A DNA stretch of 58,270 nt from an uncultured Luminiphilus sp. (lineage in GTDB: Bacteria > Pseudomonadota > Gammaproteobacteria > Pseudomonadales > Halieaceae), in the NCBI GenBank assembly GCA_938091995.1, contig CALKNZ010000015.1:1-58270 (forward strand). Direction: 5' to 3'. This document shows positions 44,618-54,082 of the stretch, one piece after another; within the stretch, counting starts at the first letter, position 1; each line of letters starts with the position of its first letter. Under the pieces are notes generated by a model, which was not told the origin of the DNA, searched no databases, and saw nothing but the letters and a program-made list of their open reading frames with translations. Both the position numbers and the translations under genes were made by a program.

Positions 44618-45649
44618 TTAAAGTACAGCCTTCACATTCGCTATAGGTCCCGAATGAGACTCAATTTGACGATCGTGGTTTAAATGAAAGCATAGATCAG
44701 CGCGACCGGGCATTACCTGCAGGCCCCAATCCGTGAGTCTTTGATAAAACTGTACGAAACGCTCAACACCCGCCCGATCCATCAAGGCGTGACTCGAAGG
44801 CGAGGCGAGTTGATGTCGCCCGATCAATTTTTGCTCCTGCTCCCAACGCCAATTTACAACGGTGTCAAAGTGTGGCGCCTTCAATACAACTAGCGTTGTT
44901 ATTAACTCAAACACCGCCGCATAACGCCCCGCAAGAGATTGGTTAACGTATTCACGCCAGCTAGCCTTTGGATCCTGCTCACGCTCCAAGTCATTAATGG
45001 GGTGCTCGAGGCGATGAAGGGGCTCGGGAGGAAGACCCACACACCAGCCTTCAAGTATGACTAAGTCTATGTTGTCGGTTGTTACGGTTTTTTCCTGTGG
45101 CGCTCTATCGTCGGTCGCCTTATCAAACTGAGGGATTGTCAGGGTACCGTCACGCCGCGCAAGCACTGCCTGCAAGACCGTTTCCAATGCCCCAATGTCG
45201 TGGGTACCGGGAACACCTCGAGTGGCAAATAACGGATTAATGTCCTTAGCCACAGAGAGACGCTGAGACCGAGTCAGATAAAAATCATCAAGGGATAGAC
45301 GCAAAACATTGAAGCCTAGAATGTCTCTTAACCAAACCTCCAACAGCGCCGCCAAAGTACTCTTCCCCGAGCCCTGACACCCATATAAACCCACCACCTG
45401 AGGTGGACTACCCGGCGCGGCCCTTGCCTCGTTTTGATGCTTTGAAATAAACCGCACCAACGGCGTAAACCAAACCTCGGCAGTCTCACGATAACTGTTA
45501 GGCAAACCTTCCCCGGCAATAAAGGAGGCCCAAAAACTATTGCCAGGAAGTATGTCTCCTAATTCATCCATAAAATAAGCGCTGCCCCCGTTCTCTGCCC
45601 GATCAAGCATTGCTTTCATTAGGTCAGGCAATCGGCTGTGATAAATCAC
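44618..45649 (-). CDS. D-glycerate 3-kinase (GLYK-like)
   Basis: A 343-residue P-loop kinase related to phosphoribulokinase/uridine kinase and to plant glycerate kinase. Walker A is LYGCQGSGKSTLAALL; LSLDDFYLTRSQR, TRGVPGTHD and DLVILEGWCVG follow in the order seen in D-glycerate 3-kinases. It would turn D-glycerate plus ATP into 3-phosphoglycerate. That is the acceptor for GpgS and the sink for D-glycerate freed by the phosphorylase at 12322-14052, so it can close the glucosylglycerate cycle. The GTG at 45649 is the first start; an ATG at 45619 is the alternative. It is divergent from the HAD-PlsC gene. Another small-molecule kinase of this fold cannot be excluded. Confidence 0.83.
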   Translation of the reverse strand: MIYHSRLPDLMKAMLDRAENGGSAYFMDELGDILPGNSFWASFIAGEGLPNSYRETAEVWFTPLVRFISKHQNEARAAPGSPPQVVGLYGCQGSGKSTLAALLEVWLRDILGFNVLRLSLDDFYLTRSQRLSVAKDINPLFATRGVPGTHDIGALETVLQAVLARRDGTLTIPQFDKATDDRAPQEKTVTTDNIDLVILEGWCVGLPPEPLHRLEHPINDLEREQDPKASWREYVNQSLAGRYAAVFELITTLVVLKAPHFDTVVNWRWEQEQKLIGRHQLASPSSHALMDRAGVERFVQFYQRLTDWGLQVMPGRADLCFHLNHDRQIESHSGPIANVKAVL

Positions 45650-45756
45650 CGCTCACAAGAGACAACTATGTACTTTGCCCAAATGAATTAGCGGTGTATG
45701 TTGAATTGTAATGATGCCCTAGTAGGGTAACTCTGACCATTTAAAGGACTGACTGC

Positions 45757-47688
45757 TTGAATTTTACAAAACTTATCGCCGATATAGATGCTTCGGAACC
45801 TGGCCCTAAGACGGCTGCCATCTTTGATTTCGACGGCACAATTATCGCTGGATTTTCAGCCACTGTGTTCCTCCAAGACGCACTCACCCGTGGCGAGCTC
45901 AAGCCTGAAGAACTGTATGAACTCACCCGCGCCCTTGCAGGTTTTGGCATGGGAAATATGGGCTTTTCTGCGCTCATGGCCGTTCATGCCCAGTATCTTG
46001 CAGGCCGTAGCGAAGACGAATATACCCTCAACAGCGAACGCCTTTTTCGCAAAAAAATTGCCCGGCTCATTTACCCCGAGGCCCGTGAACTCATCGCTGC
46101 TCACCAAGCAAAAGGCCACTCTGTCGCCATAATAAGTTCAGCAACACCTTATCAAGTCATGCCAGCAGCGAGAGATCTGAACATTGACCGCGTCTTTTGT
46201 ACCGGATTAGCAGTTGAAGACGGAGTTTTTACCGGCGGTGTCATTAAACCCACGTGCTTTGGCGAGGGCAAAGTCGATGCTGCAGAAGCCCTAGCGAAAG
46301 ATACCGGCGCCGACCTGAGTCAAAGCTTCTTTTACTCCGACAGTGTCGACGATATTCAACTGCTCGAGTATGTAGGGCGACCGGTTACCTTAAACCCCAG
46401 AAAACGTCTCAAGCAAATCACAAAAGAAAATAATTGGCCCACAACCACTTTTGATAGTCGGGGCCGAATGTCCGTTAATCGGTTTCTGCGGTCCGTCGCG
46501 GCCACAGGATCCCTTGTGGGTAGCGTCGCAGCCGCACTGCCCCTCTATGCACTAACCGGATCTAAACGGGACTCTCTCAATTTTTCTATTTCGCTCTTTG
46601 CCGATACCTGCAGCGCACTAATAGGCCTGAATCTGGAAGTTAATGGCGAGGAAAATCTTTGGGCTCAGCGTCCTGCGGTGTTTATGTTCAACCATCAAAG
46701 TAAAGCCGATGTTGCCATTATGGCTCGTCTGGTTCGACGGGATGTTGTCGCGGTGGGCAAAAAAGAAATACAGCGCGTGCCGCTGATTGGCCAGGCTATG
46801 GGGGCTGCGGGCGTGGTCTTTATTGACCGGTCTGATCGGAGCAAGGCGATTGAATCAATGGCACCACTGGCAACGGCCATGAGAGAGGATGGCCAATCTC
46901 TTGTGATTGCGCCTGAGGGTACCCGAGCACCAACGCGAAAGCTGGCACCGTTTAAGAAAGGCGGCTTTCATATGGCCATGCAAGTTGGTGTACCTATAGT
47001 GCCAGTTGTCATTCACAACGCCGGGGATATTGCTCCAAAGGGCGATTTTGTTTTCAAACCAGGGACGGTGCGAGTCGACGTACTACCGCCGGTCGATACG
47101 TCAGACTGGACCCTCGAAAAGATGAATGAGCAGGTCACCATGGTCCGTAATTTGTTCCTACAGGCTTTGGGTCAACCTGAACAAACTGTCGCTCAAACTC
47201 TTAAAGAGCAGGATGCGCTTCCGGAAGATATGCGCCCTGAAAAAGCCGGTAAAAGCCCTAAAAAGATACGGATAATCCCCAAGAAGAAAAGCGTCAAAAA
47301 GACCGCCGCAGCGTCTAAAGCTTTACAAAAAGCACAGGGAATCGAGGGTAAAGCTCCCAGCAAGGCTAAGGTGAAAAGGAGAAATCCAGCGGCGTTAGCG
47401 ACCAAAGCCAAAAGCCCATCGAAACCCATTGCAAAAGCCGTAACCCCTAAGGCCAAAGCCGCAACCCCCAAAGCCAAAGCCGCAACCCCTAAGGCCAGAG
47501 CCGCAGCTCCCAAAGCCAAAGCCGCAAACCCCAAAGCCAAAGCCGCAGCTCCCAAAGCCAAAGTCGTCGACAAGCGCAAGGCCAAGTCTAAAGCCAAAAT
47601 TAGGCCGCTTTCAGCGAGTAAAACGGCTCGGGGCGGCGGCAAACTCCAGCGTGCTGCGGTAAAGCCGAAGCTGGCTTCGAGACGGTAA
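45757..47688 (+). CDS. HAD phosphatase / 1-acylglycerol-3-phosphate acyltransferase fusion with Lys/Ala-rich tail
   Basis: A 643-residue three-part protein. Residues 1-220 are a HAD-IB phosphatase (FDFDGTIIAG near 23, GEGKVDAAEAL, YSDSVDDIQLL). Residues 290-480 form a PlsC-type acyltransferase with HQSKAD (HX4D, near 312) and PEGTRAPTRKLAPFKKGG, which acylates the sn-2 position of lysophosphatidate. From about 500 on comes a Lys/Ala/Pro-rich, histone-H1-like tail with six exact-length 7-residue repeats. TTG start with AAGGA 8 bases upstream. The HAD-PlsC fusion is known in other bacteria; the basic tail is unusual. It is followed after 9 bp by plsB, then gpsA. Confidence 0.9.
   Translation: MNFTKLIADIDASEPGPKTAAIFDFDGTIIAGFSATVFLQDALTRGELKPEELYELTRALAGFGMGNMGFSALMAVHAQYLAGRSEDEYTLNSERLFRKKIARLIYPEARELIAAHQAKGHSVAIISSATPYQVMPAARDLNIDRVFCTGLAVEDGVFTGGVIKPTCFGEGKVDAAEALAKDTGADLSQSFFYSDSVDDIQLLEYVGRPVTLNPRKRLKQITKENNWPTTTFDSRGRMSVNRFLRSVAATGSLVGSVAAALPLYALTGSKRDSLNFSISLFADTCSALIGLNLEVNGEENLWAQRPAVFMFNHQSKADVAIMARLVRRDVVAVGKKEIQRVPLIGQAMGAAGVVFIDRSDRSKAIESMAPLATAMREDGQSLVIAPEGTRAPTRKLAPFKKGGFHMAMQVGVPIVPVVIHNAGDIAPKGDFVFKPGTVRVDVLPPVDTSDWTLEKMNEQVTMVRNLFLQALGQPEQTVAQTLKEQDALPEDMRPEKAGKSPKKIRIIPKKKSVKKTAAASKALQKAQGIEGKAPSKAKVKRRNPAALATKAKSPSKPIAKAVTPKAKAATPKAKAATPKARAAAPKAKAANPKAKAAAPKAKVVDKRKAKSKAKIRPLSASKTARGGGKLQRAAVKPKLASRR
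47446..47571 (+). repeat. Six 21-bp tandem repeats coding PKAKAAx units
   Basis: Six in-frame units of 21 bp (47446, 47467, 47488, 47509, 47530, 47551) encode PKAKAAT, PKAKAAT, PKARAAA, PKAKAAN, PKAKAAA and PKAKVVD. The DNA copies differ mainly at wobble sites (CCT/CCC, AAG/AAA), so the repeat can change copy number by slippage. The units resemble the C-terminal tail of eukaryotic H1 and bacterial histone-like proteins (AlgP, HctB). Confidence 0.9.
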
Positions 47689-47697
47689 TTTTTGGTT

Positions 47698-50076
47698 ATG
47701 GCTAAAGGCTATCCAGAGATCATTGATCGAAACTCACCTTGGCCTGACGATCCTCGTCCAATTATTTTCTTGTTAGACGCAACATCGAGCATTGAGCGCC
47801 AGCTCTTAACCGACTGGATCAGTGCTCATAGGCCTGAGGGTGTCGAGGCCATCATTGTTCAGCTTTCTTTGGGTGACGATAGAAAGCCGTTAGAAGTCAC
47901 TCCCTTGCTAAACGCCCTATCAACAGAGACCGACATTTTGGTCGCTCCTTTGCGAGTGGCCTGGACACCCAGTGCCGGCGCCGTAGCAGCAGGTCCCCGT
48001 CTGCGCGATTTAATTCAAGGGCCAGAACGCCGACCCGGCCCCTTACGCAGTTGGTACACGCTGTCTCGCTACCCAGAGCGTGTCCACCTTATTAAAGGCT
48101 CGCCCGATGGCACCACAACCATGTCTAAGCGGTTTGCCGGGAAATATGCCCTAGATGCAACATCAAACCGACAAGCATTTGCAGTTTTTATCGCTAGACA
48201 AGCCGCCATCGTCCTAGACGCAACAGAGCGCAAACTGCAAGGGGGGCGCTATAAGGTCCCTAGATACATTGCCCAATCCTTGCGCAGCAACCAAGTTCTC
48301 AAAGATCAGCTATCGAGTATTGCCGCTGATCGCAGTGAACCTGTCGCTGAAGTCACTGAAGAGCTCAACGAATATTTCAAGGAAATGATCTCTATTCCCA
48401 CCAGCTTCTGGCTAGACGTGTGGATCAAGTTCTGCAATTTTTGTCTGGGTTTGGGCTATGAGCGAGAGCTGAACTACAACGCAGCAGACTTAGAACGCGT
48501 GCGAACTATCGTGCGGGAACATCCGGCCGCATTGTTATGGACCCATAAAACCTATATTGATGGCTTTGTGATACCCAAGCTTTTGTTTGACAACAACTTT
48601 CCAATTCCTCATTTCTTTGCCGGTGCCAATCTCAATATTCCCTTGCTGGGCTTTTTGGGCCGCAGAGCGGGCGGCATTTTTATCAAGCGCAGCTTTGCAG
48701 ATAACCCCGTCTATAAAGCCGCGTTGCGACAGTACATTGGCTATCTCATGGAGAAGCGCTTTCCCCTGACTTGGTCCTTTGAAGGTACTCGCTCGCGCTT
48801 GGGCAAACTAATGCCCCCCAAATACGGCGTCTTAAAATATGTCATCGAAGGGTGCCAAAGCGCGGGATCTAAGGATGTTCATATTATTCCGGTCACAGTA
48901 TCTTACGATCTGATACGCGATGCCGAAGAGTATGCCCGAGAGCAAGCGGGAGTGCCTAAGGCACCCGAATCACTAGGCTGGCTGGTAGGTTATATTCGGA
49001 GTTTGGCCCGCCCGATGGGCAAAATATACGTCGACTTTGGGGAGCCCGTTGTATTACCAGAACCCCCCAGCCCCGATGACCGACTAGCACTATCAAAAAT
49101 TGCTTTTCAGGTTGCTGTGGAGGCTAATCGCGTCACACCTATTACCTACCCCGCGGTGATTTCTATGGCCCTGTTAGGGGTGTATCCACGAGCCCAGACT
49201 GAAACAGAGGTTGCCGAAACCGTAGCGGATATTGTCACCTGGGCAAGGAGCAGTGCTTTACGCATGTCTCCAGATTTCGATCGCCAACAGCAAGAGGGTA
49301 TGGGCAAGCTGCTAGACCTCATGATTGGTGAGGGCATCATCACTCGATTCACAGGGGGACCCACAACCGTATACGGAATTGAGCCCGCCAATGTCGGAGT
49401 GGCCAGCTACTATCGAAACACGATCGTCCATTTTTTTGTTAACAAAGCCATTATCGAGCTGGCATTAATCGCCATTGCGGAATACGGAGATAACGATCTC
49501 AACCAGCCGGTTGAAGCGTTATTCTGGAGCGAGGTTTTAGAATTAAGAGATCTCTTTAAGTTTGAGTTTTTCTACCCCCCTACGGAGACATTTCAAGCTG
49601 AAATTGCATCCGAGTTGGACCGAATCGATACCAACTGGAGGAGCGAACTGACAACAGGCGTTAAAGGCGCCCGGCGATTACTCGGAATGATGGCACCGCA
49701 CGTCGCCCATATGACCCTGCAAATGTACGTCGAATCCTACAGCATTGCGTCTGACCTACTGGCAAAACTTGAGCCCACCGAAACACTTGAAGAAGCCGAG
49801 TTTATCGATCGGTGTATGAATTACGGTAAGCAAGCATTGCTGCAACGCAGAGTCTCAAGCGAAGCTTCAAACCTTAAACTATTATTTAAAAATGCGTGGG
49901 ATACCTTAGCTTCCCGAAAGCTAACAGATCATTCACACCCCAATTGCATGGAAGCACGTCTACAACAGGCCGAGGCATTGGATAGGCTCATCTATCGCGT
50001 TGAAATCAGTCGTGCCTCTGCCATCGCCAGTCGAGGACGACCCACCATTAGAGATGGAGCACGCAGTGGCTTATAA
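47698..50076 (+). CDS. plsB: Glycerol-3-phosphate O-acyltransferase
   Basis: A 792-residue inner-membrane enzyme that acylates sn-glycerol 3-phosphate at position 1. The catalytic HX4D motif is WTHKTYIDGF (His near 283). Further acyltransferase blocks are FFAGANLNIPLLG, GGIFIKRSF, WSFEGTRSRLGKL (near 361) and IIPVTVSYD. Length and motifs match the large gammaproteobacterial PlsB, not the short PlsY. I chose the ATG at 47698; a TTG two codons before is possible and the ribosome site is weak, so translation may depend on the upstream gene 9 bp away. Its end overlaps the start of gpsA. Confidence 0.93.
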   Translation: MAKGYPEIIDRNSPWPDDPRPIIFLLDATSSIERQLLTDWISAHRPEGVEAIIVQLSLGDDRKPLEVTPLLNALSTETDILVAPLRVAWTPSAGAVAAGPRLRDLIQGPERRPGPLRSWYTLSRYPERVHLIKGSPDGTTTMSKRFAGKYALDATSNRQAFAVFIARQAAIVLDATERKLQGGRYKVPRYIAQSLRSNQVLKDQLSSIAADRSEPVAEVTEELNEYFKEMISIPTSFWLDVWIKFCNFCLGLGYERELNYNAADLERVRTIVREHPAALLWTHKTYIDGFVIPKLLFDNNFPIPHFFAGANLNIPLLGFLGRRAGGIFIKRSFADNPVYKAALRQYIGYLMEKRFPLTWSFEGTRSRLGKLMPPKYGVLKYVIEGCQSAGSKDVHIIPVTVSYDLIRDAEEYAREQAGVPKAPESLGWLVGYIRSLARPMGKIYVDFGEPVVLPEPPSPDDRLALSKIAFQVAVEANRVTPITYPAVISMALLGVYPRAQTETEVAETVADIVTWARSSALRMSPDFDRQQQEGMGKLLDLMIGEGIITRFTGGPTTVYGIEPANVGVASYYRNTIVHFFVNKAIIELALIAIAEYGDNDLNQPVEALFWSEVLELRDLFKFEFFYPPTETFQAEIASELDRIDTNWRSELTTGVKGARRLLGMMAPHVAHMTLQMYVESYSIASDLLAKLEPTETLEEAEFIDRCMNYGKQALLQRRVSSEASNLKLLFKNAWDTLASRKLTDHSHPNCMEARLQQAEALDRLIYRVEISRASAIASRGRPTIRDGARSGL

Positions 50077-51067
50077 AATAGCAGTCATGGGTGGCGGCAG
50101 CTGGGGTACTACCGTCGCCTCACTGGTTTCACGTAATGCAGACATTATGCTCTGGGCACGGGATGCCAAAACGGTTGATGATATAAATACCAATCATCGA
50201 AACAGCCGCTATCTTGGCGACGCGCCCCTTAACACTACGCTGCAAGCTACCCTTGACCCGGTAGAGGCTGTTGCCCAGGCAGATGCCGTTATCATGGGCA
50301 TACCCTCTAATAATTTCCGCTCTGTGCTTTCAGATATCGCTTCCGATTTGCCCAAAGACGTGCCCCTCATTAGCTTGACCAAAGGTCTAGAGCGCGGTTC
50401 ACGTCTGCGTATGACCGAGATCTGTAGAGAGTTGGCCCCCGGGCGGCCCGTGGGGGTTTTAACCGGGCCAAACCTAGCCCGAGAAATTGTCGCAGGCCAA
50501 GCCGCCGCAGGAGTATTAGCTTTAGATGACCCCAGCCCTCAGGCTTGGCTACAGCCACTATTAAACGTGGGATTATTTCGGGTCTACACCAATCCAGACC
50601 ATATTGGCTGCGAATTGGGTGGCGTATTCAAAAATATTATCGCGATTGCCGTTGGCATGGGTGACGGTTTGGGGGCGGGGGATAATACACGGGCGGCCCT
50701 GATTACCCGAGGCCTCGCGGAAATGACGAGGTTAGGTACTGTCCTAGGGGGACGGGCTGAAACCTTTGCGGGCCTCGCGGGCATGGGAGATATGATCGCA
50801 ACCTGCACAAGCCCCCAAAGTCGAAACCGTCATGTAGGGATTGAGCTCGCCAAGGGACGCTCCATAGAAGATATTATCGCCCGCATGCACATGGTGGCAG
50901 AGGGTGTAAAAAGTGCCCCAACCGTGATTGAACTCGCGGCGGAACACGGTATAGATATGCCCATATCTGCGGACGTTTTCAAAGTTGTCACGGGTGCATC
51001 TAACGCCCGTGGCGTCTACCGTGGGTTACTGCGTACCCGAGCGGCCGCTGAGTCTGAACCGGGCTAG
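50066..51067 (+). CDS. gpsA: Glycerol-3-phosphate dehydrogenase [NAD(P)+]
   Basis: A 333-residue cytoplasmic enzyme that reduces dihydroxyacetone phosphate to sn-glycerol 3-phosphate for phospholipid synthesis. The nucleotide fold is IAVMGGGSWGTTVASL. The catalytic Lys lies in GGVFKNIIAIAVGMGDGL, followed by DNTRAALITRGLAEM and GLAGMGDMIATC. I chose the GTG at 50066 (GGAGC five bases upstream, three residues before the first beta strand); ATG 50054 is the alternative. The start lies 11 bp inside plsB, so the product is made together with the enzyme that uses it. Confidence 0.94.
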   Translation: MAYKIAVMGGGSWGTTVASLVSRNADIMLWARDAKTVDDINTNHRNSRYLGDAPLNTTLQATLDPVEAVAQADAVIMGIPSNNFRSVLSDIASDLPKDVPLISLTKGLERGSRLRMTEICRELAPGRPVGVLTGPNLAREIVAGQAAAGVLALDDPSPQAWLQPLLNVGLFRVYTNPDHIGCELGGVFKNIIAIAVGMGDGLGAGDNTRAALITRGLAEMTRLGTVLGGRAETFAGLAGMGDMIATCTSPQSRNRHVGIELAKGRSIEDIIARMHMVAEGVKSAPTVIELAAEHGIDMPISADVFKVVTGASNARGVYRGLLRTRAAAESEPG

Positions 51068-51172
51068 GACGGGCCCTAATAACGCAGCACCCGTCAATCA
51101 CGGGTGAATATAAGTGTGCAAGCTGGCGGTCAAGCCCCGCTATTAACAGGCATTCGCTGGAGACAAACCACA

Positions 51173-51994
51173 ATGATGACGGCTTTGAAACCCTTGGCGT
51201 TTATAACTGTGACGCTGCTATTGGTGGGCTGCGCTAGCAGCCCCACAGGACGAAATCAGTTTTTGCTGATTTCTCCTGAGGCTGCAATCCTTGAATCAGA
51301 GACGGCCTACTTGACTACGGTAGGAGCACTCGATGCGGAAGGAAAGTTAGTCACCGACCCCAATACTATGGGACGAATCGCGCGTATTACGGGCCGGCTG
51401 GTCACCATCGCCGAACAAGACTTTCCCAATAGCCGGGACTGGCAATGGAGCGTCGCGATTATTGATGATCCCGAAACGGTAAACGCCTGGTGTATGGCTG
51501 GGGGACGTATGGCGCTCTACACGGGCTTGATCACTCAGCTAGAACTCACCGACGATGAGCTCGCTCAAATTATGGGCCACGAAATTTCCCATGCTTTAGC
51601 CAATCACACTGCCGAGCGCATGTCTCGAGCCATGGCAACGACAATAGGCGTTATCGCCGTAGGCGTTGCAGCAGATAACAGTGCCACCGCCATGGCCGGA
51701 GCGGCACTCGTGGCTAACGTGGCCCTAGAGCTACCCAACTCACGAGTCGCCGAAACCGAGGCCGATACTATTGGCATGGAGCTGGCCACTCGCGCTGGCT
51801 ACGACCCCGAAGCCGCAGTGACCCTTTGGCAAAAAATGGGCAGCTTGAGTGAAAAGCGGCCCCCGGAGTTCCTTAGCACCCACCCGGAGCCTGAAAATCG
51901 CCAAGCCGCGCTGCGAAGACAGATACCGGCTATGCAAGCCATCAATCCAAACCGTGTCAAAGCGCCGATCACGGAAATTGAAATCGTTCGCTGA
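51173..51994 (+). CDS. M48-family metalloprotease lipoprotein (LoiP/BepA-like)
   Basis: A 273-residue zinc protease anchored by lipid. The signal peptide ends with the lipobox LLVGC (Cys20). The zinc site HEISH has His136, Glu137 and His140, with Glu194 of SRVAETEAD as third ligand. Residue W107-C108 precedes MAGGRMALYTGLI, a family hallmark. Such proteases check outer-membrane protein assembly in the periplasm. I chose the first of two consecutive ATGs at 51173, with GGAG about 13 bases upstream; the frame is open to 51104, but the added residues would hide the signal peptide. It follows gpsA after 105 bp. Confidence 0.9.
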   Translation: MMTALKPLAFITVTLLLVGCASSPTGRNQFLLISPEAAILESETAYLTTVGALDAEGKLVTDPNTMGRIARITGRLVTIAEQDFPNSRDWQWSVAIIDDPETVNAWCMAGGRMALYTGLITQLELTDDELAQIMGHEISHALANHTAERMSRAMATTIGVIAVGVAADNSATAMAGAALVANVALELPNSRVAETEADTIGMELATRAGYDPEAAVTLWQKMGSLSEKRPPEFLSTHPEPENRQAALRRQIPAMQAINPNRVKAPITEIEIVR

Positions 51995-52006
51995 ACAGAC
52001 CTCTAC

Positions 52007-53980
52007 TCAACGCACGGCATGAAGGAACTGCAAGTGGGTCTCGTATTGGTTCAGCATGTCCAGCACCACTTGCTCTTGAGACCAGCCCATAATGTCGTAG
52101 TCTTGGCCGCCCTCGATCAAGTGAACCTCAGCGCGATAAAAAACCTGATCCTGCTTCATGTTTTCGAGCGACTTACCCGACAATGACTGGTCAGGTAGGG
52201 GATGACCACGCAAATTCACCTGATACACAAAGTCGATCTCCTCGCCGTGGGCAACTTCGAGGCGCAAAATACCCTCCTCAGCAATGTGATCGGCCATCTG
52301 GGTTCGAATGCCATGGCCGTTGAGCTCCTGGGCAAAGCTTTGCATGGCTGGAAACACCACATCACGCTCAAAACTTTGGACACTGGCGTCTGCGGGGTAC
52401 GCGAGTAGGTTGGCTAACCGCTGCCGCCACTCGGGGTCTCCGGCCTCAACCGGTGGATGAATGGGAATGACCTGTCGCTTGGCACCATCTACCAGCAGAG
52501 CCTTACCAAACCCCCAAAATGCCCCCAATAAAGCGACGGAAAAGGGCAATGCACTGGCAATCGTCGCCGTCTGCAAAGCCTGCAAGCCACCACCTACCAG
52601 CAAAATAGAGGCAATGAGCGCTATAACCAGCGTCCACACGGTGCGTTGCAATACCGGCGTATTGTCATTGCCTCGGGCGCTGAGCATGTTCAGCACCATC
52701 GCCCCACTATCAGCTGATGTAACGAAGAAAATCACAATCATCGCCAAACAGATCAAGCTGAGCAGCTCGGTACCCGGCAAATACTCGAGAAACATAAACA
52801 GCCCTACCGCCTGATTTTCCTGAACCGCGGTACCCAGCTCTGTGACGCCCTGATTAGAAATCAGCTCTATTGCACTACCGCCAAGCACCCCCATCCAGAG
52901 ACAAATAAATAAGGTAGGCACCACCGTGACACCAACAAGAAACTCGCGAATCGTGCGACCCCGGGAAATTCTCGCAACGAAAACACCGACAAAAGGCGTC
53001 CAGCTAATCCACCACCCCCAGTAGAAAATTGTCCAGCCACCCAACCAGTCGGAGGGCGCATAAACATAAAGGTCGAGGGTTTTAGGGATAAGACTGGCAA
53101 CGTAGCCCCCAAAATTTTGCAACGTTCCTGATAACAACAAGGCCGTTGGACCCGCTATTAATATCAGTGCCAGTAACAGGACCGCCAGTACCGTATTAAT
53201 TTCAGAGAGGCGCTTGATGCCGGCGTCAAGACCCATCACCACGGACACCGTTGCCAATGCCATAGTGCCGAAAATCAGACCCACCTGGACCCAAACATTA
53301 ATCGGCAAATCAAAGAGATAGTTAAAGCCCGTGTTGATCTGAAGGACACCCAACCCCAAACTGACCGAAATACCGTAGGTCGTACAAATCACAGCGAAGA
53401 CATCAACCGCAGCGCCCATAGGCCCATAAATGCGCTCTCCAATAAGCGGGTAGAAAGCTGAACGCAGGGTGAGCGGCAAATCGTGACGGTAGGCGAAGTA
53501 AGCCAATACCATAGCGACCGCTGCATAGGTCGCCCAAGCATTGAAACCCCAATGGAAATAAGCCAGCTGAATCGCTTGGGCGGCAGCTGCCGTCGTGGCG
53601 CCTTCGCCGATGGGTGGCGATAGAAAGTGCATCACAGGCTCAGCAATGCCATAGAACATAAGGCCAATGCCGATTCCTGCCGCAAAAAGCATGGAAAACC
53701 ACGAGAGAAAACCGTACTCGGGCTCAGAGTGATCGGGGCCTAGCTTAATATCACCATAGCGAGATACCGCTAGAGCAATCACCATCACCCCGATCAAGGC
53801 GATCACCAAAACATAGAACCAACTGGCAGTCGCTACAATTGCCGATTGAAAACCGGCAAAAAGTTCAGCGCCCTCTCCCGGCATAGACAACACCAAAAAT
53901 ACGGCACCGAATAACAAGATTAAGGCGGGATAAAAGACGGCGGGATCAACGTTAAAACGAGGATTTTCTGAATCGGACAT
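52007..53980 (-). CDS. BCCT-family transporter (BetT-like) with C-terminal osmosensor-like domain
   Basis: A 657-residue carrier with 12 TM helices. BCCT hallmarks are FAAGIGIGLMFYGIAEP in TM3 and GWWISWTPFVGVF in TM8, whose Trp residues bind the trimethylammonium group. A long cytoplasmic C-terminal tail (about residues 510-657) resembles that of BetT, where it takes part in osmotic control. Substrates of the family are choline, glycine betaine, carnitine or DMSP. AAGAG about 7 bases before the ATG. It stands alone, convergent with the M48 gene. With the glucosylglycerate genes it points to salt adaptation. Confidence 0.92.
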   Translation of the reverse strand: MSDSENPRFNVDPAVFYPALILLFGAVFLVLSMPGEGAELFAGFQSAIVATASWFYVLVIALIGVMVIALAVSRYGDIKLGPDHSEPEYGFLSWFSMLFAAGIGIGLMFYGIAEPVMHFLSPPIGEGATTAAAAQAIQLAYFHWGFNAWATYAAVAMVLAYFAYRHDLPLTLRSAFYPLIGERIYGPMGAAVDVFAVICTTYGISVSLGLGVLQINTGFNYLFDLPINVWVQVGLIFGTMALATVSVVMGLDAGIKRLSEINTVLAVLLLALILIAGPTALLLSGTLQNFGGYVASLIPKTLDLYVYAPSDWLGGWTIFYWGWWISWTPFVGVFVARISRGRTIREFLVGVTVVPTLFICLWMGVLGGSAIELISNQGVTELGTAVQENQAVGLFMFLEYLPGTELLSLICLAMIVIFFVTSADSGAMVLNMLSARGNDNTPVLQRTVWTLVIALIASILLVGGGLQALQTATIASALPFSVALLGAFWGFGKALLVDGAKRQVIPIHPPVEAGDPEWRQRLANLLAYPADASVQSFERDVVFPAMQSFAQELNGHGIRTQMADHIAEEGILRLEVAHGEEIDFVYQVNLRGHPLPDQSLSGKSLENMKQDQVFYRAEVHLIEGGQDYDIMGWSQEQVVLDMLNQYETHLQFLHAVR

Positions 53981-54082
53981 AAACAGCTCTTATTATGAGT
54001 TTGGGGGCAGTATACGTGCCAAGGGGCTGCAATTGAGTCCTGCATGAAAAAAGCTTGGCTCGCTGTGTACCGTTTTGTAAAG

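Noticed and set aside
47193..47642. Long Leu/Ala-rich minus-strand frame opposite the PlsC tail, looking like a membrane protein
   Set aside because: It is the reverse reading of the Lys/Ala repeats; reversed AAG/GCC codons give Leu and Gly/Ala automatically.
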